58,321 bases of DNA, taken from positions 1 through 58,321 of the forward strand of contig NZ_FCOE02000045.1 in the NCBI RefSeq assembly GCF_001544915.2, in the 5' to 3' direction. The stretch is from Caballeronia pedi. Lineage in GTDB: Bacteria; Pseudomonadota; Gammaproteobacteria; Burkholderiales; Burkholderiaceae. Under the pieces are notes generated by a model. That model had not been told where the DNA came from and searched no databases. It was given only the letters and a program-made list of their open reading frames with translations. Position numbers and translations under genes: made by a program. This document shows, piece after piece, positions 26,548 through 36,860 of this stretch; within the stretch, counting starts at the first letter, position 1, and each line of letters opens with the position of its first letter.

Positions 26548-28104
26548 TTATGCCGCTTTCTGTGCGGGCGTGCGGGGCAGCCCGAAATCCTCGGGGAAGT
26601 GATCGAGCGCGGACATCACCGGGAACGGCGTCATGCCGCCCATCGCGCAGAGCGAGCCGGACACCATCGTGTCGCACAGCTCGCGCAACAGCGTGATCTG
26701 CTTCACCGACGTATCGCCTTCACGGATCTTCGCGATGACTTCCTCGCCGCGCGTCGAACCGATGCGGCACGGCGTGCACTTGCCGCACGATTCGAGCGCG
26801 CAGAAGTGCATCGCGTATTGTGCGAGTTCGGCGAGATTCGAGGTGTCGTCATGAACCACCAGCCCGCCGTGACCGACCACCGCGCCGACCTTCGCGTATT
26901 CCTCGTAGTCGAGCGGAATGTCCCACTGGCCTTCCGGCAGATACGTGCCGAGCGGGCCGCCCACCTGCACCGCGCGCGCGGGGCGTCCGGTCGCGGTGCC
27001 GTCGCCGTAGGTGTAGATCAGTTCGCGCAGCGTCACGCCGAACGCGAGTTCGACGAGTCCGCCTTGCTTCACGTTGCCCGCGATCTGGAAGGGCAGCGTG
27101 CCGCGCGAACGGCCCATGCCGAAGTCGCGATAGAACGCCGCGCCCTTCGCGAAGATGATCGGCACGGTCGCGAGCGTGATGACGTTGTTGATGACGGTCG
27201 GCTTGCCGTAGAGACCGGTGAGCGCCGGCACCGGCGGCTTCGCGCGCACGATGCCGCGTTTGCCTTCGAGCGATTCGAGCAGCGCCGTTTCCTCGCCGCA
27301 CACATACGCGCCCGCGCCCTTCGCCACATACAGCTCGAACGCGTGCGACGTGCCGAGCACGCTCGCGCCGAGCCAGCCGGCGTCGCGCGCCTTTTCGATC
27401 GCGCGGTTCAGCGTATCGATCGAATGCGGATACTCGCTGCGCACGTAGATGTAGCCTTCGGTCGCGCCCACCGCCACGCCCGCGATGATCATGCCTTCGA
27501 TCAGCATGTACGGATCGCTTTCCATCACGAGGCGGTCGGAGAACGTGCCGGAGTCGCCTTCGTCCGCGTTGCAGACGATGTACTTCTGGTCCGCGTACGC
27601 GCCGCGCACTGTCTTCCATTTGATGCCGGCAGGGAACGCCGCGCCGCCGCGTCCGCGCAGACCGGAATCGAGCAGCGACTGGCAGACGGCGTCGCCGTTC
27701 ATGTCGAGCACGTTGCGCAATCCTTGCAGGCCGCCGAGCGCGACGTAATCGTCGATCGAAAGCGGGTCCGTGATGCCGATGCGCGCGAACGTCAGACGCT
27801 GCTGGTTCTTGAGATACGGAATGTCGTCGACCACGCCGACGTTCTTTTCATGCGCTGCGCCTTCGTGGAAGCCGGCATCGAAGAGCGCGGCGACGTCGTC
27901 CGCTTCGACGTTCGCATAGCCGATGCGTCCGTCAGGGGTTTCGACTTCGACGAGCGGTTCGAGATAGAAGAGGCCGCGCGAGCCGTTGCGCACGAGTTGC
28001 ACGTCGAGTCCGCGCTTTTGCGCTTCGCTCGCGATGGCCTGTGCGACGGATTGCGCGCCGAGCGCGAGCGCGGCGGAATCGATGGGAACGTAGATGCGCG
28101 TCAT
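26548..28104 (-). CDS. fdsB: NAD-dependent formate dehydrogenase beta (diaphorase) subunit
   Basis: The start at 28104 (MTRIYVPIDSAALALG) overlaps the fdsG stop by 4 bases; the longer frame is a shadow of fdsG. The 518-residue subunit corresponds to NuoF and binds FMN and NAD+, passing electrons from the iron-sulfur chain to NAD+. Visible features are the N-terminal thioredoxin-like region, GLRGRGGAAFPAGIKW and NADEGDSGTFSDR (FMN/NAD binding). YICGEE-like AYVCGEETALLESLEG follows, as does the [4Fe-4S] motif Cys440-x2-Cys443-x2-Cys446 with Cys486. It is a cytoplasmic partner of FdsA, FdsG and FdsD. Confidence 0.95.
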   Translation of the reverse strand: MTRIYVPIDSAALALGAQSVAQAIASEAQKRGLDVQLVRNGSRGLFYLEPLVEVETPDGRIGYANVEADDVAALFDAGFHEGAAHEKNVGVVDDIPYLKNQQRLTFARIGITDPLSIDDYVALGGLQGLRNVLDMNGDAVCQSLLDSGLRGRGGAAFPAGIKWKTVRGAYADQKYIVCNADEGDSGTFSDRLVMESDPYMLIEGMIIAGVAVGATEGYIYVRSEYPHSIDTLNRAIEKARDAGWLGASVLGTSHAFELYVAKGAGAYVCGEETALLESLEGKRGIVRAKPPVPALTGLYGKPTVINNVITLATVPIIFAKGAAFYRDFGMGRSRGTLPFQIAGNVKQGGLVELAFGVTLRELIYTYGDGTATGRPARAVQVGGPLGTYLPEGQWDIPLDYEEYAKVGAVVGHGGLVVHDDTSNLAELAQYAMHFCALESCGKCTPCRIGSTRGEEVIAKIREGDTSVKQITLLRELCDTMVSGSLCAMGGMTPFPVMSALDHFPEDFGLPRTPAQKAA

Positions 28105-28589
28105 GCCGTCACCTCCGCGACTTTCGTTTGCGCCGCGGCGTAAAGGCGGTCGAACTTCGCCGGCGTGACTTTCGCGTGCAATTCGCCGTTGATCATCATC
28201 GACGGCGACAGCGCGCACTGGCCGAGGCAATACACGGATTCGAGCTCGGTGTCCTCGGCGTGACCGCTGTCGAAGCGGCAGCCGGTGTGCCCTTCGATGT
28301 GATCCTTCAGCGCTTCCACGCCCATGCTGCGGCACGCTTCCGCGCGGCAAAGCTGCACGGTCACGCGCGCGGGCGGCGCGGAACGGAAGTGGTGATAGTA
28401 CGTGATGACGCCGTGCACTTCGGCGCGCGACAGCGACAGCGTCTGTCCCAGCGGCGCGATGGCCGTCTCGGGCACGTAGCCGACTTCGTCCTGGATGGCG
28501 TGAAGAATGGTCATCAACGTCGCACCCTGTACCGCGTGGCGACGCACGAGTTCAGCGGATGCAGCGGCGGATAGCTGCGGATGTGTCAT
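28101..28589 (-). CDS. fdsG: NAD-dependent formate dehydrogenase gamma subunit
   Basis: The 162-residue thioredoxin-like [2Fe-2S] subunit corresponds to NuoE. The cluster ligands are Cys81 and Cys86 (LCRAEACRSMG) and Cys121 and Cys125 (YCLGQCALSP). It is the first gene of the operon. GGAGGAG lies five bases before the ATG, a strong ribosome-binding site, and the gene faces a divergent regulator. Together with FdsB it forms the diaphorase half of the soluble formate dehydrogenase. Confidence 0.95.
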   Translation of the reverse strand: MTHPQLSAAASAELVRRHAVQGATLMTILHAIQDEVGYVPETAIAPLGQTLSLSRAEVHGVITYYHHFRSAPPARVTVQLCRAEACRSMGVEALKDHIEGHTGCRFDSGHAEDTELESVYCLGQCALSPSMMINGELHAKVTPAKFDRLYAAAQTKVAEVTA

Positions 28590-28604
28590 GGGGCTCCTCC
28601 AACA

Positions 28605-28700
28605 CTCGGCATATGTTTTGTCGGTACATATTTGAGTCGATATAATTACGGGTGCCGAGCCTGTAAAAGAACAATAGGCGTCGTGATATATCTTGGCAAT
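28605..28700. promoter_or_regulatory. Divergent fds control region with repeated TCG...ATAT elements
   Basis: The AT-rich region between fdsG and the regulator gene holds four related elements: TCGGCATATG (28606), TCGGTACATAT (28621), TCGATATAA (28637) and TCGTGATATAT (28681). An inverted pair ctcggc (28605-28610) / gccgag (28654-28659) frames the first three. These are reasonable binding sites for the adjacent ModE-type helix-turn-helix regulator and would allow control of both directions. No single site was verified. Confidence 0.4.
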
Positions 28701-28717
28701 AGGAAGGGGGAGTGCAT

Positions 28718-29788
28718 ATGGTAGACGTCGAATGCCGTGCCGAACTGGTTCTGCGGGACGCTGACGGCCGGGAAACCAGTCTCAGCGCGGTTGTGCCGCT
28801 TTTGCAACTGGTCGCACAGACGGGCAGCATCGCGAATGCCGCGAGCGCTAAGGGTTTGTCCTACCGGCACGCGTGGGGTCTGTTGCGGGAAATCGAGGCG
28901 CGTCTGGGCGGCGCGCTCATCACCAAATCGCGCGGGCGCGGCTCGGTGCTGTCGGAGCTGGGCGAGTCGGTGCTGCGCGCGCAGCGCGTCTGCGGCGACC
29001 GGCTTGAAGCGCCGTTGCAGGCGGTGGCGAACGATGTCGCGATGGAGTTGAACCGGCGCCTCGCGGGCGGCGTGACGCAAGTGCGGATACACGCGTCGCA
29101 CGGCTATGCGGTTGCCACGCTCGTGCGCGCGCTCGGCGATCAGCGCGTGCCGGTCGACATCAAGTATCGCGAGAGTGCGGAAGCCGTGAGTGCGCTCGCG
29201 CGCGGCGAGTGCGAACTGGCGGGCTTCCATTTGCCGATCGGCGAATTCCGTTCGACGTGCGCGGATATCTATCGGCCGTATCTGGACCAGAACAAACATC
29301 AGCTGATCCGGCTCACGCGCCGTACACAAGGGCTGTTTCTGCCGAAAGGCAATCCGAAGCAGATCTCCGGTCTGCGCGATCTCGCGCGCAGCGACGTGCG
29401 TTTCGTCAACCGCCAGCCGGGCTCGGGTACGCGCATGCTGCTCGATCTGTCGTTGCGGCGCGTAGGTGTCGATCCGGACCAGATCAACGGCTATGCGACC
29501 ACCGAACTCACGCATTCGGCGATCGCCGCGTTCGTCGCGAGCGGCATGGCCGATCTCGGCTTCGGCGTACAGCCGGCCGCGCAGCATTTCGCGCTCGATT
29601 TCATTCCGATCATCGACGAGGACTATTTCTTTGCGTGCGAGCGCGCGCGGCTCGAAGAAGCGCGGCTCGCCTCCGTGTTGCGCATTCTGCGCAGCGAGGG
29701 CTTCACGGACAGCGTCGCTCATCTCGAAGGCTATGATCCGGCGCGTTGCGGGACGCTCGTCGATATCGACGAAGGATTGCGTGGCTGA
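28718..29788 (+). CDS. ModE-type HTH regulator with periplasmic-binding-protein-like domain
   Basis: The start at 28718 has an AGGAAGGGGG ribosome-binding site seven bases upstream. Residues about 5-95 form a ModE/LysR-type winged helix-turn-helix (LLQLVAQTGSIANAASAKGLSYRHAWGLLREIEARLGG). Residues about 110-345 resemble a type 2 periplasmic-binding-protein fold (ARGECELAGFHLPIG, TRRTQGLFLPKGNP, NRQPGSGTRMLLDL, ASGMADLGFG). No signal peptide or TOBE domain is visible. This HTH plus PBP layout is found in regulators thought to sense molybdate or a small oxyanion or metabolite. Being divergent from fdsGBAD, it is the likely regulator of formate dehydrogenase, possibly linking expression to molybdate or formate. 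Confidence 0.87.
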   Translation: MVDVECRAELVLRDADGRETSLSAVVPLLQLVAQTGSIANAASAKGLSYRHAWGLLREIEARLGGALITKSRGRGSVLSELGESVLRAQRVCGDRLEAPLQAVANDVAMELNRRLAGGVTQVRIHASHGYAVATLVRALGDQRVPVDIKYRESAEAVSALARGECELAGFHLPIGEFRSTCADIYRPYLDQNKHQLIRLTRRTQGLFLPKGNPKQISGLRDLARSDVRFVNRQPGSGTRMLLDLSLRRVGVDPDQINGYATTELTHSAIAAFVASGMADLGFGVQPAAQHFALDFIPIIDEDYFFACERARLEEARLASVLRILRSEGFTDSVAHLEGYDPARCGTLVDIDEGLRG

Positions 29789-29932
29789 AGTGAGCGCGTG
29801 GTGAAAACCGGAAACGCGCGGTAAGAGGACGGCGCGGCGATAGGACTGTCATCGGCGGCGAATTGGGTTAACCTAACGGTTTGCTGTCGACCTCACTGCT
29901 CTGAGCGCGTTCCCTTCGCGCGATATACCGCC

Positions 29933-30202
29933 ATGAAACTCTCGTTGCTTGCCTGTTCTTCCGCCGCGCTCGTCGCTGGCGCGATGTACCTGATTCCCGT
30001 CGCCTTCGCCCAGAATTCGCCGGGCATGCCGGGTGGGGTGCTGCAGGACGAATTCCGCTTCAACCAGCATCCGCAGATGCAGTTCGCGGCCTCGGCGCCT
30101 TCGGACAAGTATCAGGACGGAAAGTCCGCGATGCGCCGTCGCGGCGACAACGGCGATCCCAACGGCTGCAATCTGAAGTGCCCGAAAGACGGCACGAACT
30201 GA
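29933..30202 (+). CDS. Small secreted hypothetical protein
   Basis: The 89-residue protein has a clear signal peptide (MKLSLLACSSAALVAGAMYL, cleavage probably after VAFA at residue 26). The mature part of about 63 residues is Gly/Gln/Met/Asp-rich with two cysteines near the end (GCNLKCPKDG). No recognisable family. The short spacing and charged tail are compatible with a small periplasmic factor or a metal-binding peptide. Nothing in the neighbourhood identifies a role. The nearest hairpin downstream (30223-30243) favours leftward termination by its A/T tract. Confidence 0.6.
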   Translation: MKLSLLACSSAALVAGAMYLIPVAFAQNSPGMPGGVLQDEFRFNQHPQMQFAASAPSDKYQDGKSAMRRRGDNGDPNGCNLKCPKDGTN

Positions 30203-30215
30203 GTGCGACGCTGGT

Positions 30216-30243
30216 AAAAAAAGACCTCGCCCGAGGCGAGGTC
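30216..30243 (-). terminator. Hairpin with T tract on the minus strand
   Basis: A perfect 9-base stem (gacctcgcc / ggcgaggtc) with a CGA loop is preceded by seven A residues on the plus strand. It would terminate leftward transcription arriving from the ssrA side and may also cap the rightward small secreted protein gene. Confidence 0.7.
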
Positions 30244-30344
30244 AAAGTACTTGGAATGGCACGTTGATCCGCTGCTAACAGCCAACGGGTCAAGGTGCAA
30301 GACCAGAATAGAACCGCACCGGTCCTTCGAAAATAGGACTTTTC

Positions 30345-30541
30345 TGAGTAATATTGTCGAAGCGTGGGCTGCGGTTGCCCGCACGCAGAACGGTTGATAA
30401 ATGACAACTGGCAACGGCATTAGGACCGGTCCGATACGAACCATGCCTTCGGAAGCCTATTCTCTCGGGCGTAGTGGAGGTCGTCTCTGTCCTCGCTACG
30501 TCTCTCAAGGATGTTTGCCCCGCCTCGTGCGGGGTTTTTTT
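30345..30541 (+). ncRNA. Candidate small RNA (no gene seen between 30203 and 30610)
   Basis: This 200-base stretch has no credible open frame but is rich in local stems. These are gcgtg/cacgc around 30372-30396, gttg/caac around 30393-30411, the palindrome ggaccggtcc near 30423, and cgtag/ctacg around 30470-30500 with an inner gagg/cctc. It ends in a canonical terminator: ccccgc (30518-30523) / gcgggg (30529-30534), then seven T residues. A rightward transcript must therefore end here although no gene ends nearby. A TAATAT at about 30350 could be its -10 but the -35 match is poor. The 5' end is a guess. Confidence 0.35.
30518..30541 (+). terminator. Strong rightward Rho-independent terminator
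   Basis: A 6-base GC stem (ccccgc / gcgggg) with a CTCGT loop is followed by seven T residues. No annotated rightward gene ends within 300 bases of it. Confidence 0.9.
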
Positions 30542-30559
30542 CGTCTGCCGCGTCCCGAA

Positions 30560-30594
30560 GAAAAAACCCGCGATGCTTGCGCAATCGCGGGTTT
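30560..30594 (-). terminator. Rho-independent terminator of ssrA
   Basis: An 11-base stem, aaacccgcgat (30564-30574) with 30584-30594, has a minus-strand T tract given by the A run at 30560-30566. It lies 17 bases beyond the 3' CCA of tmRNA. Confidence 0.9.
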
Positions 30595-30610
30595 TGACCG
30601 GGGGTAATTT

Positions 30611-30968
30611 TGGTGGAGGCGGCGGGAATCGAACCCGCGTCCAGAAGCGCTCTACGAACAGTTCTACATACTTAGTTCTGTCATTTGATTTAACCCCAAC
30701 GACGCGGACGAACACGCTGCGTTAAGGCGATTCACTAAATTTTCGACTTTGGCGTCGTGACGCCGCAAAAGCTTATCTGACGTATATGACCTCTCGTGGC
30801 ATTGCTACCCTAACCCGTCAGCGAATTAGTGAGAGGACGGCGGCCCTTAGGCTGCCAGTGCGAACGTATCGTCGTTTGCAGTTACGTTTTTCCCATTGAT
30901 TAACGAGGTGACGGGTCCTCGGTATGCCCTGACCGCTTCACAACCCCTGTCGAAACCAGGTCGCCCCC
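30611..30968 (-). ncRNA. ssrA: Transfer-messenger RNA (tmRNA)
   Basis: The gene is read leftward, 358 bases. The 3' end is a tRNA-like TPsiC arm (GGTTCGATTCCCGCC) and acceptor ending in CCA at 30611. The 5' end GGGGGCG (from 30968) pairs with CGCCTCC of the 3' end, with one G-U pair, giving the alanine-type acceptor stem. The tag frame occupies 30879 to 30847 and encodes ANDDTFALAA followed by TAA, the typical betaproteobacterial proteolysis tag. It is one continuous molecule, not the two-piece form. It rescues stalled ribosomes together with SmpB, which is not in this window. A dedicated terminator follows. Confidence 0.97.
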
Positions 30969-31054
30969 AAGCAGAACGGAAATTATCCCACGAAAAACCA
31001 TCTGAGGCGAACGGCGCGGTTTTCGGGGCGCCGCACTCGCCGCGTTCGCGCCAT

Positions 31055-31819
31055 TTACGCGATGTCGCGCAGCAGGTTCTGCAACTCTTCCGGCGAATCG
31101 ACTACGTGATTCGCGTGCCAGCGGCGCGGCGGAATGTCGTCGCCGCAGTAGCCGTAGGCGGCCGCCACGGTGATCATGCCCGCCGCGAAGCCGGCTTGCA
31201 CGTCGCGCAGATCGTCGCCGACGTAGACGATGCGTTCGGGCGCGACATCCAGCAGCTCGGCCGCATGCAGCAGCGGCGCAGGATGAGGTTTCGAATGCGG
31301 CGTGGTGTCGCCGCAGACGAGGCACCCGGCGCGCGTATCGAGCCCCAGCAAGCCGACGAGCGGCGCAGCGAAACGCGTCACCTTGTTCGTCACGATGCCC
31401 CAGCGCACGCCGCGCGCATCGAGCTGATCGAGAATCTCGGTGATGCCCGGAAAGAGCGTGGTTTCGATACAGAGATCGGCCTCGTAGTTGGCGAGGAATT
31501 CATCGCGCATCGATGCGAAGTCGTGATGCTCAGGCCCGATCTCGAACGCCCCGCCGAGCAGCCCGCGCGCGCCCGCCGACGCATACGGCCGCAACGTTTC
31601 GAGCGGACGCATTTCGAGACCACGGTCGTGCCGCATCTTGTTCACCGCGGCGACGAGATCGGGCGCGGTATCCGCGATGGTGCCGTCGAGGTCGAACAGC
31701 ACGGCCTGACACAACCCGAGGCCGTCGCCTTCGGTAAGGCGCTGGGGCAGGGGAGTCGTCTCTTCCGGAAGAGGTTTGGTGTCGATGGTGCCCGTGGACA
31801 GGGGATCTTCGTTGATCAT
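31055..31819 (-). CDS. gph: Phosphoglycolate phosphatase
   Basis: The 254-residue HAD-superfamily phosphatase removes phosphate from 2-phosphoglycolate formed in DNA repair or by RuBisCO. Motif I DLDGT at 43-47 (AVLFDLDGTIAD), motif II in IVTNKVTRF, the motif III lysine in SKPHPAPLL, and motif IV GDDLRD are all present. The first about 30 residues are an unusual Pro/Thr-rich extension before the usual start of the fold. Start codons nearer the fold are not obvious. The gene lies 4 bases downstream of ubiG on the same strand; the pair ubiG-gph is a common proteobacterial arrangement. Confidence 0.9.
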   Translation of the reverse strand: MINEDPLSTGTIDTKPLPEETTPLPQRLTEGDGLGLCQAVLFDLDGTIADTAPDLVAAVNKMRHDRGLEMRPLETLRPYASAGARGLLGGAFEIGPEHHDFASMRDEFLANYEADLCIETTLFPGITEILDQLDARGVRWGIVTNKVTRFAAPLVGLLGLDTRAGCLVCGDTTPHSKPHPAPLLHAAELLDVAPERIVYVGDDLRDVQAGFAAGMITVAAAYGYCGDDIPPRRWHANHVVDSPEELQNLLRDIA

Positions 31820-31823
31820 GGCG

Positions 31824-32522
31824 TCAGGCTTCGCGGCGGCAAGCCATCATGTAGTTGATGCTGGAGTCGTTTGACAGGCCGAAGTGCCTGGAGATCGGCC
31901 GATAGGTAATGCCCTTGATGTCGACGGGCAGCAGCGAGGCCGCACGCGCGAACGTGGCGAGTTCCGAAGGCTTGATGAAACGCGAATAGTCGTGCGTGCC
32001 GCGCGGCAGCATGCGCGCAATGTATTCCGCGCCGATGACAGCGAACAGATAAGCCTTCGCGTTGCGGTTCAACGTCGAAAAGAACACCCAGCCGCCCGGC
32101 TTCACGAGCGTGGCGCATGCCGCGACGGTGCCCGCGGGATTCGGCACGTGCTCCAGCATCTCCATGCAGGTGACGACATCGTAGGAACCGGGCTCGCGCG
32201 CGGCGAGCGCTTCCGCCGAAATCTCTTCATACGCGACCTCGACACCGCTCTCCAGACTATGCAGATCGGCCACGCCGAGCGCGCTCGACGACAGATCGAT
32301 GCCCTTCACGTTGGCGCCGCGCGTGGCCATCGACTCGGACAGAATGCCACCACCGCAGCCGATGTCGACGACGCGCTTGGCGCTTAAATGCGCATGCGCG
32401 TCGATCCAGTCGAGCCGTACCGGGTTCAGTTCATGCAGCGGCTTGAACTCGGCGTTCGGGTCCCACCAGCGATGCGCGAGCTCGCTGAATTTCTGTAGTT
32501 CGTGGGGATCGACGTTGGTCAT
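31824..32522 (-). CDS. ubiG: Ubiquinone biosynthesis O-methyltransferase
   Basis: The 232-residue class I SAM-dependent methyltransferase catalyses both O-methylations in ubiquinone synthesis. The SAM-binding motif VVDIGCGGG lies at residues 51-59. The N-terminal segment FSELAHRWWDPNAEFKPLHELNPVRLDWI is characteristic of UbiG, as are CMEMLEHVPNP and FFSTLNRNAKAYLFAVIGAEY. It is immediately followed by gph. The pair is read towards ssrA. It probably shares a promoter region with nothing on its right, since the ompA-like gene ends 192 bases upstream with its own terminator. Confidence 0.96.
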   Translation of the reverse strand: MTNVDPHELQKFSELAHRWWDPNAEFKPLHELNPVRLDWIDAHAHLSAKRVVDIGCGGGILSESMATRGANVKGIDLSSSALGVADLHSLESGVEVAYEEISAEALAAREPGSYDVVTCMEMLEHVPNPAGTVAACATLVKPGGWVFFSTLNRNAKAYLFAVIGAEYIARMLPRGTHDYSRFIKPSELATFARAASLLPVDIKGITYRPISRHFGLSNDSSINYMMACRREA

Positions 32523-32662
32523 GTTCGGAAGTGCCTTGTTTGAGTCGTGAATCGATTAGGACCGAGTATATAGGCGCGGCAATGGGCGGGCAAAAGGCGC
32601 AATAGCCGAAGCCTACCCGAAATGATGTTTGATTAAACGAATGTCCCAAAAGCTTCAGGCAT

Positions 32663-32690
32663 AAAAAAACCCCCGCCGAAGCGGGGGTTT
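32663..32690 (-). terminator. Rho-independent terminator of the ompA-like gene
   Basis: A perfect 10-base stem (aaacccccgc / gcgggggttt) with a CGAA loop is preceded on the plus strand by a run of A residues that forms the T tail on the minus strand. Confidence 0.93.
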
Positions 32691-32714
32691 GATCTGCGGC
32701 AATCCAACTCGCGA

Positions 32715-33377
32715 TTACTGCTGCGGCTGACGGGTCGTGCCCACAACTTCGACTTCCACGCGACGATCCGGTGCGAGGCAGGCGATGAGTTGCTTGCGGT
32801 TCTTCTGTTGGCAGGTACCCTTCGTGACCGGGTCGCGCTTGCCCTTGCCTTCCGTGTAGATACGGTTGGCTTCGATGCCCTTGCTGACCAGGTAAGCCTT
32901 CACAGCTTGCGCACGGCGCAGCGACAGACGGTCGTTGTACTTGTCCGAACCGATGCGGTCGGTGTAACCCGTCGCAACGACGACTTCGAGGTTCAGCGCG
33001 CCGATCTTCGATGCGAGATCGTCAAGCTTTTCCTTACCAGCCGGCTTCAGGACAGCCTTGTCGAAGTCGAACAGCGCGTCAGCCTGATAGGTGACCTTCT
33101 GGCTCTGGATGACCGGGGGCGGCGGAGCGACCGGTGCCGGCGGCGTCGGTGCTTGCGCGACCAGCGCGCCATCGCACTTCGCGTTTGCCGTAGCCGGGGT
33201 CCAGAATGCGTCGCGCCAGCACAGTTCGTTCGTGCCGTTCATCCACACATACTCGCCCGTACCGTTCACCCAGTTATCGTTCACGGCTTGTCGCGAGGCC
33301 GGCACGGACTGTGCCGAGGCCGATGCAGCCATAACTGCGGTAGCTGCAATGAACGCGAGCTTTGAAAGTTTATTCAT
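32715..33377 (-). CDS. OmpA-family outer-membrane lipoprotein-like/peptidoglycan-binding protein
   Basis: The 220-residue protein has a signal peptide (residues 1 to about 22, ending ASASAQS), a short domain with NGTGEYVWMNGTNELCWRDAFWTP, and a Pro-rich linker at about 90-102. The C-terminal OmpA-like peptidoglycan-binding domain spans about 105-215 (LFDFDKAVLKPAGKEKLDDLA, TGYTDRIGSDKYNDRLSLRRAQAVK). No eight-stranded barrel domain precedes it, so it is smaller than E. coli OmpA. It anchors the outer membrane to the cell wall and is typically very abundant. The gene is divergent from gyrA across a 692-base intergenic region and has its own strong terminator. Confidence 0.9.
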   Translation of the reverse strand: MNKLSKLAFIAATAVMAASASAQSVPASRQAVNDNWVNGTGEYVWMNGTNELCWRDAFWTPATANAKCDGALVAQAPTPPAPVAPPPPVIQSQKVTYQADALFDFDKAVLKPAGKEKLDDLASKIGALNLEVVVATGYTDRIGSDKYNDRLSLRRAQAVKAYLVSKGIEANRIYTEGKGKRDPVTKGTCQQKNRKQLIACLAPDRRVEVEVVGTTRQPQQ

Positions 33378-34069
33378 ATTTCTCCTCTCGAAATTGAGAT
33401 TACCGCAGGTTTACTGCGAGCCTGTAGACGAAGACAAGTCATACATTGCTCGAAGTATAACATTCCCCACGGAACAAAACGCGCTGTATAGACTTCGAGC
33501 AGTGTCTAAGTTTGTGCGTTGGCATTTTGCCATATCGTTCCCTTGCGACGATAAAAATATCCCCGACCCCGGTACGCCCGCAACCTTATGTGGTGCATGC
33601 GCAACAAGAAGGGGACAGGAGATAGTCGGGGCTGCGGAAGGCGCGAAACGTGCGCACATTGCGTGCCCGAGAGCGATTTCCTGCGTGTTTTTATCGCGGG
33701 TACTCTTGCGTCTGGCAAAACGACGAGGCGGCATGATAGCCCGCCCAAGTGACGAATTGACGGAATTCGTTCCCCGGTTTTTGTAAGTAATTGGTACGAC
33801 GTTGCGCATTGCGAATTCCGCGCGCGCATGCTGGTGTCCTGCCGACATGCAACTGTATGTATACAGTGCGCGTTCGGGCGCGAATATCGCGCATGGTAGA
33901 ATCTCCTGATGTGCTGCGTTCGCAGCGCATAAAAGGCATGCGCTGCATACGCGGCGCGCAGCGTACGTCGGCTACGCGCCGCGCCCGCTTTCGTCGCGCG
34001 GCGGGCGAGCCGCGTGAAAATCGCCGCGCGCGCTGCCGTGTCGCCGCTGCAAAGTACAAGACACGGATA
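33378..34069. other. Long intergenic region between the ompA-like gene and gyrA
   Basis: No protein gene is credible in these 692 bases; the frames that cross it belong to gyrA read upstream. It must carry the divergent promoters. On the gyrA side a perfect palindrome (ACTGTAT-gt-ATACAGT, 33852-33867) precedes TAGAAT (33897-33902). From about 33910 to 34050 the sequence is extremely GC-rich with nested stems, for example cgcggcgcg (33950-33958) / cgcgccgcg (33975-33983). This implies a long structured gyrA leader of about 160 bases. Confidence 0.55.
33852..33902 (+). promoter_or_regulatory. Candidate gyrA promoter with upstream palindrome
   Basis: TAGAAT at 33897-33902 matches five of six -10 bases and lies 168 bases before gyrA. 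A 7-2-7 perfect palindrome at 33852-33867 sits about 30 bases upstream of it, around the -35 region, where a repressor or activator could bind. Confidence 0.4.
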
Positions 34070-36715
<2,646 letters not shown>

Positions 36716-36860
36716 TATTTTTTGTGTCGTAAGGCTCTCGTTATCGCTTTTGAAAGCTCGGATTAGTTAAGCTGCGCGACGTGAGTTCGTTGCCGGTGTC
36801 GGACAACGGGCAAAAGCTCGTCGCCAGTGCTGAACTGGATATTTTTTACAGGGAGTAATG

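Noticed and set aside
23694..26696. 1000-residue rightward open frame antisense to fdsA
   Set aside because: It is a high-GC shadow: Arg/His/Ala-rich with no family resemblance, whereas the opposite strand encodes a complete FdsA with all cluster ligands.
30611..30968. Genomic island inserted at the ssrA 3' end
   Set aside because: tmRNA is a frequent attachment site, but no integrase, duplicated 3' end or foreign gene lies on its 3' side in this window.
33852..33867. LexA/SOS box before gyrA
   Set aside because: CTGT and ACAG half-sites are present, but they are separated by 6 bases, not the 8 of the enterobacterial LexA box.
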